DNA from: Baffinella frigidus
Taxonomy: Eukaryota > Cryptophyceae > Cryptomonadales > Baffinellaceae
DNA: 12,371 nucleotides
NCBI GenBank assembly: GCA_026770585.1
Contig: MU646306.1
Coordinates: 2,007,383-2,019,753, forward strand
Direction of reading: 5' to 3'
Shown here: positions 1-7,742 of the stretch, in pieces
How the letters are laid out: the number at the start of each line of letters is the position of its first letter
How positions within the stretch are numbered: the stretch's first letter is position 1
The notes under the pieces: model-generated
Told to the model about the DNA's origin: nothing
The model's input: only the letters and a program-made list of their open reading frames with translations
Database searches by the model: none
Position numbers and translations under genes: made by a program

Positions 1-3000
1 CCCTCACCGCCACGTTCGCTGCCGGCGTGGCCCTGGTTAGATCTGCTATCTATAAGGCACAGGATCCCTCACATGTCTTCCATTGACGACCTGGCAAGGC
101 AGGGTCGCATCCTAGCTCTGCCTCACTTAATATGGCCTCCGCATTAAATATATACTGGAGCGTGTGTGCGGAGTCCTGCTCTAAATGTATTCAATGCATC
201 GCCCAGGTAAACTAAGGCAGAAGTAGACATCTCCAAGGTGGAGATGTGATGAAACCGTACACGCACTACGGGGAATCACTACATGGCAACCGACACGTCT
301 TATCCGCATTTTTTTGCGGGTGGCAAAAGTCATTTTACCCGAGAAATAAATCGATTTTTCTCCAAAAGTGGCCAGTTTGTGGAGAAGAATTGTGAACTGA
401 CCGCAATTCTCGAATTCTAGACAGTCGTTCCGCGTGGCATGTACCCACACGATTCATCTCTGCCCAGTACGCCCCAGTGCTTCTACTCGAGACGTGATTC
501 GGCATTGGAGACTCTTGCGAGAGCCCGAGAGCATCCCCCAGTCAATACCGATGCTACTTACCGTGCAATCGAAATTTGGGGATTAACTCGCGAACAAGGG
601 GGGCTCTTACAAGGCGCTTGAATCAGCACGGATGGGCCACTATGCGGTGCATCCTGAACTCTGTGAGCGATCCTCGGCAGTGTCAGCCGGCTGTGTTGTG
701 AGTGTGTGAGGCTGTGAGCGCGGCTGAGAAAACGGGTGCTACACCAGTGTATCCTGCACCAGTGTGAGTCGCAGCAAGCGGGCACGCGCACACAGGCCAT
801 CCTGCACGCGCTGCTAGGCGGCTGGCACCAAGCAGGGTTGATGTGCGTGTGTGAGGCTGATCACGGCGGGTGCGCTCGAACAGGTTATCCTTCGCGCAAC
901 CTCGCTGCAGGAGTTCATCCTCGAGGCCCCTCGCGTCGACCTTCTCAGCGCCAATCGCGAGGTTCTTCTCTAGGGTTTGGGGTTTAGGGTTTAGGATTTA
1001 GGTGCAGGGCCTAGGGGTTACGGTTGAGTGTTTGGGGTGTCGGAGTTAGGGTTTAGGGTTTAGGGTTGAGGATGCAGGGTTTAGGGGTTCAGGTTTCAAT
1101 CTTGAGAGGTTCCGCAACGCGCTGCCACCAGCTCTTCCACGTGAAGAATAATAATCGTTTCGCCACCACCGAATTTGCATCAGGGGGGTGCAGCAATCCG
1201 CCTTACCCACCCGTGGAAAAAACTGGCTTGGGAGGGCGCGCGGTGTCAACGAGCTTGGTCGCGAGCGCCGCTTACCCTAAACCCCAAACCCTAAAACCAG
1301 GGGGTGTTCGGGTGTGTCGGCTACTCGGCGCTCTTCCTTTCCGGCACTGTGTGGAACAGCCCCGCCGGCAGGCTCGTGAACGGACGCCGAAGCCAGACGG
1401 TCGGTCGTGACTGCCTTGCGTGTTCCTAGGGGAGATGTAACACACACTAAACACTAAACAGGGGGTGTTCGGGTGTGTCGGCTACTCAGCGCTCTTCCTT
1501 TCCGGCACTGCGCTGGGGGGCGTTCTCTTCCCCCCTGAGCCTCGCTCCGCGAGAAGGTGCCCCCCCCCGCCCACATACGAGATTATCAATGTGATGCCTG
1601 CCCGCTACAGGACCGCCCCCTCTTACATTTATGTAGAGGGGGCGGCTACCCCCCGGCAGGCGCGCGGTGCAGTAGCGAGCAGGCATCTCTTTCTTACGCT
1701 TGATCTTGAGCTCTGAGCGCATCGCCTTCGCGTCCGCCGCCGCGGTCTCCGCGTTAACGAGGTGGAATGGCGGGATGTGTTGCAGGTGGGGGCAAGTCGC
1801 GTTGGCGCTGGCGGCGGGGGCAGGCACGCTGTGGATCGCTGTCGCCGTGCTCCAGTCCCAGGTGTGAAGGTTCAAATGTACTGGGAGGGTGACTCGGAGG
1901 GGCACCTTCTCCCTATCCTCGTGAGCCTCCCCCGTGCCACTGGTGTCTCAAAATTGTTTGTTGGAGGATGACTGCACCAGTTATCTAGGGGTTGGTCGAC
2001 AGTCGTGAGAGTCTCGCCGTGCACACCCCGGGACTTGGATCTTCCTTTCCGTCGGCAGCATCATCTTGCTGCTCAGCGTCAATGCATGTTGGTGAGAGTG
2101 GACAACCTGTGAGGTCCACTTAGTGGTCATGCGTAGCCAGGAATTACCCAACTATGGTAGGTGGGTAGAGAGTGTCTTCGCATCTGCTCTCAGTTACTTG
2201 TGCATTCGGGAATGATGTTTAGACCCCAGACGCTGAAAAAATAAACACCTCGCCAGTTCGCGTGGGTGGTCTGTGAGATTGAGCGGCCTGCACACTCTGA
2301 TCCGGGAACAAGTATTTTTCTTTTAAAAAAATCCGCACGAAAATTACCACACAATTGCTTCGGACGTGACCAGTTGTGTAGTAATTTTGATTGCCAGCTT
2401 TTAAAAGAAAAATACTTGTTCCCGGATAAACTCCTCTCGTTCAGCCCTGGCATCTATCTACACACGAAGGCTGAGTGCGTGCGCTGCCCCGGTTGCGAAT
2501 GGCAGGGTCTGTATTCTTCTTTTTTATTACTCTCAATCCTGGCGATGAGCGATCTGAAAGTCTCTGAGCCTTCTGACGGGCCCGCCTCGGCACCACTCAC
2601 CAGTGAGCCTTATGCACCTTAAGACGAGCCCGCTTGGCAGGGTCTGGTGGTCAGCCGACGGCTCGTCAATCTGCCCTACGTCCTTTGGAACCTCGCGTGC
2701 GTCTCCCTCCCCGGGTCTAGGCTTACTGACTCTGCCTCCGTCGAGTCGACTGATTGTGCTCACGCCAAATTTCGTCTCGAAAGATAACTGAATCAGTTCC
2801 CTAATCAGCCTTTTTATTTGATTAGGAAGCCTAGTTAAATTTACTACACCCTCACTAATTTCTCCTGTTCAACCTCCTGTTGAAAAGGAACTGATTCAGT
2901 TAGAGCTGGTCTCTGATGAGTTGACACTTTTCGGACCTCGAAAAACTTCCAAACTTCCAAACTCTTTTAGTCAACTCACCTGAAATTTACTACAGCGAAA

Positions 3001-4163
3001 TTTTCGCTGTAGTAATTTTCGCTGTAGTAAATTTCAGGTGAGTTGACTAAAAGAGTTTGGAAGTTTGGAAGTTTTTCGAGGTCCGAAAAGTGTCAACTCA
3101 TCAGAGACCAACTCTATCTTCCTAGATGAAATTCTAACGGATGTGTACCTCAAACCGGAGATATCAGCTCCTGGTCACCTCACAATGAGGCGACCTGATT
3201 GACGCAGGCAGCGGTGGGCTTCTGCGCGGGGCTGTGTTCAGCAGCGGCCGCGAGCCAACATTCAGTGCATAGGTGGAGGCGACGTTGCAAGTCAGTTGCC
3301 TTGGCGTTTCCTCGCTGACCTGCGCTTGAAAAATCTCCTCAATAATTGTAGGTGGGGAGTACGAGGAGCAGACTCAGGATCCGACGTCTTCACTATCCGA
3401 TGTCCGACTCCTGAGTGAGGAGCGGCTGGCAGGTACAATATGACGATACTGCTGTGCTTTCTGGTTGCTGAAGCTGTCCCACACTTCGTCGCTGCCCCGA
3501 ACCAAGGCACCCTAGCTTCGGTCCCTCCCCGCTCTACTGAAAAGCCCCAGGGGAAGTGTCAAAAAGTTCGCGACACTCTGGTGTCGCATACTTTGGAGCC
3601 ATTTTCTCCTCAAAAGGCAATTTTCACCCCCAAGGACGTGACCAAAATTCGTCAAAAGGTAACCTACAAGTAATTTTAGTATCGTGTCCAAGAATTTTGA
3701 GACTTCCTCTGTGGCTTTGCAGTAGCTCCCAGCCCCTCATCCTGCCCCCCCCCATCAAGGAAGTGGTGCAAGGTTCGATGCTGCCACGCCTCAACGATGG
3801 GCGCCAGCACAGTGAGGTGCTCATGTGTGAGGCAATTCTAAGTGGAGGCGTCCACTTAGAACACCTATGTCCAGTGTCCCTTGAGTGGCCACAGGGTCAC
3901 AATTGACCCCAAAGAGGTCCCTAGGCAAGTCCAGCGGCCCTACAGTACGGCGTATACGCCACCTTGCGCCCAAGTACGTGGTTACCCTTTTGGCGGGTTC
4001 GCCCTGTCGGCTGAATTCTGATCTCACTCTACGCATGGTGTGTGGGGCGGTGCAGGCGCGGCGAAGTGTGGGAGGTGGCGGGGACATGGTGTGCGATGCC
4101 GTGAACCGAAACCAACTCTTCCTCTTCCTCGTCGCCAACCTCTCCACCGGCGCGGTCTCTCTT

Positions 4164-4206
<43 letters not shown>

Positions 4207-5226
4207 ATCGATCTATCTCTCTCACACCCTTTCTCTCTCTCTCTCGCTCTGTATCTCTCGCTCACACACTCTCTCTCTCTTTCTCGCGCGCGCGCGCGCT
4301 CTCTCGCTCTCTCTCTCTATTTATCTCTCTCTTTCGCTCTCTCTCTCGCTCTCTCTCTCTCTATTTATCTCTCTCTTTCGCTCTCTCTCTCGCTCGCTCT
4401 CGCGCTCTCGCTCTCCCAGACGCTGTCTCTCTCTCCCTCACGCTCTCTCGCTCTCCGGCGCGGCACAGGGGTTACTCGAAATTCAGGATACGCGCCGCAA
4501 TAATGTCGTACATCAGGGCTGGTCGTAGGAGGGTAGAACCGCCCTAGGGAAGGTGTGTGTCCGTAGTTTGGAGGAACACGTATCCCTCAAGTGCCCAGTA
4601 GGCTCATACGCCCTACGGTAGGGCCCTAGGACCTGCCTAGGACCTCTTGGCCGTCAAATTTGGCTGCCTGGCCACTTGAGGGATACCGCCATCACCTGAG
4701 AGTGGACACCATGCGTACATCTGTACCTCACCAATCTATGGTATGAGAGTATGGAGTGTCTGCTTCTCTGCTCCGATCACCATTCTCTCACCTCTCGCAG
4801 AGCTCGATTGCGCTATGTGTTGGGGGTTCGGGAAGAGGGGCTGCGTAAGAGGCGGCTGTAATGATCGAAGGAGGAAGGGTGCGATCCCATTCTGGAGTAC
4901 GTTGTGGGAGAACCTGTGGCAGACCCCTGCTGGCTTGTGATGGCGTACAGGCTTCTCTCGGGAATAAGGTCACGCACTGCCCCAGGGTCCACGGGAGGGC
5001 TATGCCTTTGAGCGTAGGAACGCTGTATTGATGGCGCGTGTGCTCATCCGCGAGTCAGCCCTGTAGCTGACGCCAAGGCTCGGGGCGTGTGCAGGTGAAC
5101 CTCATGCTTCCCACGCTGCGCGCGTCAAATGCACAGGCGTTCGTGACTGTCGCAGCGTACGGTGCAGCGTTGTCTACCATCGCGCTGGTGCTGCACGTCC
5201 GCGGCATAACTCTCAAGTTCTGGTGA
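1..5226 (+). CDS. PIGW: GPI-anchor inositol acyltransferase, C-terminal half, nine exons (5' partial)
   Basis: This ER membrane enzyme acylates the inositol of GlcN-PI during GPI-anchor synthesis. I read exons at 3-35, 796-846, 911-961, 1462-1556, 1786-1861, 2641-2696, 3433-3520, 4056-4154 and 5095-5226. They total 681 nt, an exact multiple of three: 226 residues plus TGA. Phases at the eight junctions are 0,0,0,2,0,2,0,0; every acceptor is CAG. Family landmarks (PIGW/GWT1, compared from memory) appear in order: EFILEAPR..SANRE then GVFGCVGY (residues 29-53), a hydrophobic helix (about 80-100), VSRRLVNLPYVLW (106-118), AYNMTILL (121-128), NRNQLFLFLVANLSTG (167-182), VNLMLPTL (184-191), a last helix and the typical KFW end. 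The N-terminal half lies upstream of the window. The loop between exons 1 and 2 looks short, so a small exon in 36-795 may be missed. The ends of exons 1, 2 and 7 are least certain. Family identity is quite sure; exact boundaries are inferred. Confidence 0.82.
36..795 (+). other. PIGW intron 1 (760 bp)
   Basis: The donor follows CTG at 35 and the acceptor CAG is 793-795. It contains a 9-bp stem with a 3-nt loop at 227-247 (ACATCTCCA/TGGAGATGT) and an imperfect inverted repeat near 353-399. I see no exon-like stretch with a recognisable PIGW motif. The predicted protein is somewhat short here against the family, so a small exon may be hidden inside. Confidence 0.5.
969..1091 (+). repeat. Interstitial telomere-like tract, TTTAGGG orientation
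   Basis: Degenerate TTTAGGG units are interspersed with variants such as TTTGGGG, TTTAGGA and TTGAGGA. The tract starts seven bases into PIGW intron 3, right after the donor GTTCTTCTC at 962. It is too degenerate to be an active telomere; it reads as an old interstitial telomeric sequence. Confidence 0.85.
1274..1297 (-). repeat. Short telomere-like tract, CCCTAAA orientation
   Basis: About three CCCTAAA-like units face the tract at 969-1091, which gives a G-rich to C-rich (head-to-head) arrangement. They end in ACCAG, which forms the acceptor in front of the first exon copy at 1301. A weaker ACACTAAACACTAAACAG precedes the second copy at 1462. Confidence 0.75.
1298..1349 (+). pseudogene. 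Duplicated, 3'-truncated copy of PIGW exon 4
   Basis: This 52-bp stretch repeats 1459-1510 with one difference (CGGC against CAGC). It encodes the same GVFGCVGYSALFLSG segment after a CAG acceptor, then diverges after GGCACTG. The second copy continues in family-like sequence (TALGGVLFPP) to a phase-2 donor; this one reads into VWNSP and a stop. I take the second copy as functional. A GT at 1349-1350 would keep phase 0, so inclusion of this copy in some transcripts cannot be excluded. Confidence 0.7.
1459..1510 (+). repeat. Second copy of the 52-bp direct repeat (acceptor and start of PIGW exon 4)
   Basis: It is identical to 1298-1349 at 51 of 52 positions. The repeat includes the acceptor CAG and the first 49 nt of the exon, so the duplication carried its own splice site. 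The two copies are 161 bp apart. Confidence 0.9.
1593..1687. repeat. Foldback element in PIGW intron 4
   Basis: Outer arms GATGCCTGCCCGCTAC (1593-1608) and GTAGCGAGCAGGCATC (1672-1687) pair with one mismatch. An inner stem pairs 1613-1628 with 1631-1645, with one bulged T. It lies wholly inside the 229-bp intron at 1557-1785. Confidence 0.75.
2098..2119. repeat. Small hairpin in PIGW intron 5
   Basis: GTGGAC and GTCCAC form a 6-bp stem around a 10-nt loop. The rest of intron 5 (1862-2640), apart from the foldback at 2301-2426, shows nothing I recognise. Confidence 0.4.
2301..2426. mobile_element. 126-bp foldback (MITE-like) element in PIGW intron 5
   Basis: Perfect 28-bp terminal inverted repeats (2301-2328 and 2399-2426, outer end TCCGGGAACAAG) enclose a second near-perfect pair, AAAATTACCACACAATTG against CAGTTGTGTAGTAATTTT. 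Almost the whole element folds into one hairpin. I see no clear target-site duplication and no coding capacity. It has the form of a non-autonomous element, but a transposase partner is not visible. Confidence 0.7.
2785..2902. mobile_element. 118-bp foldback element in PIGW intron 6
   Basis: Perfect 16-bp terminal inverted repeats, TAACTGAATCAGTTCC (2785-2800) and GGAACTGATTCAGTTA (2887-2902). Each arm is itself nearly palindromic. The interior has a small stem, CTAATCA/TGATTAG (2801-2825). It directly abuts the larger palindrome that follows. Confidence 0.65.
2902..3115. mobile_element. 214-bp near-perfect palindrome in PIGW intron 6
   Basis: Two 99-bp arms (2902-3000 and 3017-3115) match with a single mismatch (2906 against 3111) around a 16-nt spacer. 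The centre repeats TTTTCGCTGTAGTAA, so two alternative apices can form. Such low arm divergence implies recent origin or gene-conversion homogenisation. It carries no reading frame of note. Confidence 0.8.
3366..3418. repeat. Imperfect hairpin near the 3' end of PIGW intron 6
   Basis: ACTCAGGATCCGACGTC pairs with GATGTCCGACTCCTGAGT with small indels. It ends just upstream of the acceptor CAG at 3430-3432. Confidence 0.5.
3836..3861. repeat. Perfect 11-bp stem hairpin in PIGW intron 7
   Basis: TTCTAAGTGGA and TCCACTTAGAA flank a 4-nt loop (GGCG). It sits in the 535-bp intron at 3521-4055. A reading frame over 3733-3815 looks mildly exon-like and could be an extra exon, but it has no family motif. 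Confidence 0.5.
4155..4456 (+). repeat. (CT)n microsatellite starting at the 5' splice site of PIGW intron 8
   Basis: About 300 bp of CT repeats are interrupted by CG, ATTTATCT and GATCGATCTATC units, with a (CG)n run near 4286. The first intron bases, GTCTCTCTTG at 4155, already belong to the tract. The exon just before ends in the conserved ANLSTGA segment. Translation of the tract gives only Ser/Leu repeats, or Arg/Glu on the other strand, and these are not treated as proteins. Confidence 0.9.
4580..4686. mobile_element. Foldback element in PIGW intron 8
   Basis: Perfect 14-bp ends GTATCCCTCAAGTG (4580-4593) and CACTTGAGGGATAC (4673-4686); similarity continues inward. The interior carries CTACGGTAGGGCCCTAGGACCT-type sequence, also seen in the foldbacks at 5235, 9929 and 10388, which suggests a shared ancestry. 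The rest of the intron to 5094 shows nothing I recognise. Confidence 0.6.
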
Positions 5227-5234
5227 GCTCTCTT

Positions 5235-5353
5235 TACAGGGGTGCCTTGCTCATAAGAAACGCCCCCCCCCTAGGACCACCGTAGGGCCCTAGGCTTAGA
5301 CCTACTGTAGGGTTCGAGGGGGGGCGGTTTCCTTTGAGCGAGGTTCCCCTGTA
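5235..5353. mobile_element. Foldback family A, copy 1 (about 119 bp)
   Basis: Ends are TACAGGGG and CCCCTGTA. The arms contain GCTCATAAGAAACGCCCCCCCC and CCTAGGACC, with an internal CTACTGTAGG-type apex. It matches the element at 10388-10508. It begins nine bases after the PIGW stop codon, so it probably forms part of the 3' UTR or poly(A) region of that gene. Confidence 0.75.
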
Positions 5354-5685
5354 GGACCTATCAGACCATGTGTGCCTCGCAGGGGGTGCACACATGGTGT
5401 CCGTGTTGGTGGTAAGAAAGGTCTTCTCTCTGTGAGCTCCTGTGGGCGGTGTGGCAAGTGCGGAAATAGGAGGAACATGTAGCGGGCGCGCTGTGGAGCA
5501 CACATGAGCTATTTTGGCAGATTTACATGTAGCCGGCGTGTCTCCAGCAATTTTGGCTATTCCTATTCTCTACTCGACACTCCCACTACAATGCGAAGTA
5601 GTGGCTACATGCACGCGAAGTCCCTGCGCCACAATCCCCCAGGCCCGCTCGCCCTACTGGCCAGCAGGCCACTCGCCCCACAACC
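5354..5685. other. Interval between PIGW and the cytochrome b5 gene
   Basis: The two genes converge here. The stretch holds a small palindromic segment around 5367-5396 (CATGTGTG...CACACATG) but no coding segment, promoter or RNA gene that I can support. Confidence 0.4.
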
Positions 5686-7518
5686 CTAAAAGTAGAGCCG
5701 CTCATTCGGATCGTGCCCCTCCGGCGGCTGCGCCCAGACCCCGCCGCCGCCCGCGTTTCCCGCTGCCTCCGCCCCGGCGCGCCCGGCGGCATCACGCCCT
5801 GGCTCTTGAGTTGCCCCAGGGGCCTGCGCCGCGCCCTGTTCCGGAGAGTGCCCCAGCAGCGACGCTGGGATCTGCCGCGCGCGCGGGGGAGCAGGTTATG
5901 AGGCCTGTGCACATTCCGCCACTCGACCGCGCAAGTGGTGGATTTTCATCATGGCCAACCCCGATATCAAGGATATCTCGGTTGCCAGAACACAGAACTC
6001 AAGAACCCGCTCCGGATTTTGGGCCAGCGTGTGCTTAAATTAGTACCAGAGCGTTGACTATATGTCGCGGTTATTCAACCATCTGGTACGTGTTTAAGAG
6101 CACAGACACCGACCGAGACTCGGCCAAGGTTTTTCATTCGCCCGGATATCGGATATCCCTGTACTTCCGAAGGGTCGCCGGAAAGCTCCGACCACCCAGT
6201 ACAAATGTTTCAGAGCCAAGCGGGAATAGCACTTGACATCAGACGGCGGTTGGTGCGGGGTGGTGGACGGGCGGCAGGGGGCGTGAGAAGCGGGCGGGGA
6301 TGAGGAGTGTGTACCGGAACGTGCGAGGCGAGCAACGCGAGCAGCGCCACCGTCACCGCCCCCAGGAACATGTGGCGGCGCCCCCACACATCGCCGCCGA
6401 CGCGCGCGGCGGTAGCTGTGGCGATGCGCCACGCCGCAAAGAGCCACCAGCGCAGCGTGTCGGTCTTGGAGGGCGGCGCAGCGCTCGGGTCCACGGCGGG
6501 GGGGCGCGACGCGGCCTCCGTGCGCGGGTCGTGCGGCAGGTCGTGGTCGAAGACAGGCTCGGCGGAGTCGGCTCCCGCGGGGGGGTTCTTGCGGCGGTAG
6601 CGGTTGGGCACGATGCGGTCCAGAGGTGCCTTGTAGTCGCTGGCGTTGCTGACTTCTTGCCGGGCGGGTTGCGACGATTTCACCTAAGTCCCGGAGGGAG
6701 TGCTGCTGTCAGGCAGGACCCAAGGAACGCTGGGGATGAAGGCAGGGGAAGGGAGATTGCGTGCACCGCAGATATGCCAGGTTCAGTAGAGGCCAGACCC
6801 GCCTCCCACGATCCCGGAACAGAAAATTGGCAGAGAACATCGAGTTGCTGACAGATTCGGGAGGGGTGCTGGAGAACCTTGACGAACCCCGCATCCTCCT
6901 CCTCGTCTGACTCATCAGAAGACTCCTCCTCCGAGTTCGAGTCCGACTCGTTGACGCATTCAACCATTGGGAGGTCCCCGACGTAAAAGTCTGCCAGCTG
7001 GTATCGCGCCAGCAGCGAATGTCCCATATCTGATATGCCAAGCATCCCACGGGAAACACCGTCAAAGATCAAAATAAAGGATCAGAATAGACGGAAGCAA
7101 CGGCAGAAACGCGCGGCTTGAGTCCAAGGGGTGCGGAAGAACCTTTGAAAAGGGTAGAGACGTCCTTGCCCGCGTTGTCGAGCAGCACCTTCGGGCCGCC
7201 AGGATGGTTGCCGATCCACTCGGTCGCGTTGTAGACTACCCCCGCGATGACCAGCCAGAGGTCACCACGCCGGCAGTGTTCCGCCGCCTCGGCGCGGGTC
7301 ACAGTGCGAGCACCGAACTTGTTGCGGTTCCTGTCGAGCCGGTCGTTGAAGAGCCGCTCTTGATCCTTGGCAGACTCGCGGATTGTCCTGCGCACTTTCT
7401 TCGAGACCTGGTCCAGGGGGCCGTGCTTCGCCTCGAGACTGGAGACGGGGAGCATCGAATGCTTCGCAAAGACCTCCGGCGGGTCCACTGGCCCACCATC
7501 TGCCCCCGCACGCGCCAT
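5686..7518 (-). CDS. Membrane-anchored cytochrome b5-domain protein, spliced
   Basis: Exons 7518-7143, 7029-6878 and 6683-6315, plus a probable last exon 5871-5686, give 360 residues. If the last intron is not removed, the frame ends at 6210 (333 residues). The heme-binding domain spans residues about 70-146: WIGNHPGG carries the first axial His (105), and the second exon supplies DMGHS with the second (129), ending YVGDLP. The Asp before MGH is built across the phase-1 junction, which supports that splice. Then come a very acidic Ser/Glu/Asp linker (about 151-172), a Pro-rich stretch and one membrane segment (about 281-296, FLGAVTVALLALLAS). The 70-residue N-terminal extension is basic and helix-prone. 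Likely an electron-transfer or heme-binding protein on an intracellular membrane; its partner cannot be told. The start is the ATG at 7518; the frame is open a little further upstream. The last exon is the weakest part. Confidence 0.75.
5960..6150. repeat. Small hairpins in the putative last intron of the cytochrome b5 gene
   Basis: CCGATATC-AAG-GATATCTCGG near 5962-5980, an imperfect pair GTGCTTAAATTAGTACCAGA (6031-6050) against 6082-6103, and GGATATCGGATATCC near 6143. The GATATCC word recurs. This lies in the interval between 5871 and 6315 that I infer to be intronic. Confidence 0.4.
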
Positions 7519-7742
7519 CCCGGAGGTTTGTTGCGGCACTGACGCCTTTGGAGCAAAATCCCAATGGGAGCCTCTTTAGACGTTATGGGTGTCAATCAAA
7601 AGTCAACTCAGTGGCCGGTTGCGGAGAATCTTCATTGGCCGACCAAAGTTGACAGATTTGGGGGGGAGGAAGTGGAGTTGACTTTTACAATTGGCCCCTT
7701 CCTCGAATTGAGAACGTGCGAGTCGGACGGCAGCTTGCAGAG
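7519..7742. promoter_or_regulatory. Divergent promoter between the cytochrome b5 gene and HYPK
   Basis: The two start codons are 224 bp apart and face away from each other, so this interval must hold both promoters and 5' UTRs. It has three CCAAT/ATTGG words (about 7561, 7634 and 7691). It also has a perfect 12-bp inverted repeat, AAAAGTCAACTC (7598-7609) and GAGTTGACTTTT (7675-7686). I see no convincing TATA box. Confidence 0.55.

Noticed and set aside
439-621. 60-codon frame starting MYPHDSS
   Set aside because: No motif and no splice-consistent link to the PIGW exons; it lies in intron 1.
1046-1454. Small frames over telomere-like DNA
   Set aside because: They translate TTTAGGG/CCCTAAA repeats (strings like PKPQTLKP) and lack coding features.
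3885-4547. Long frames of Ser/Leu repeats (plus strand) and Arg/Glu repeats (minus strand)
   Set aside because: They are translations of the CT microsatellite in several frames at once. Only 4056-4154 at the start of this region has family-specific coding signal.
5514-6038. 174-codon frame on the plus strand
   Set aside because: Pro/Arg/Ala-rich product of a GC-rich stretch with no motif; the same bases read better on the minus strand as a probable last exon of the cytochrome b5 gene.
6300-6851. 183-codon plus-strand frame
   Set aside because: It is antisense to the cytochrome b5 exon 3 and has low-complexity Arg/Gly composition.
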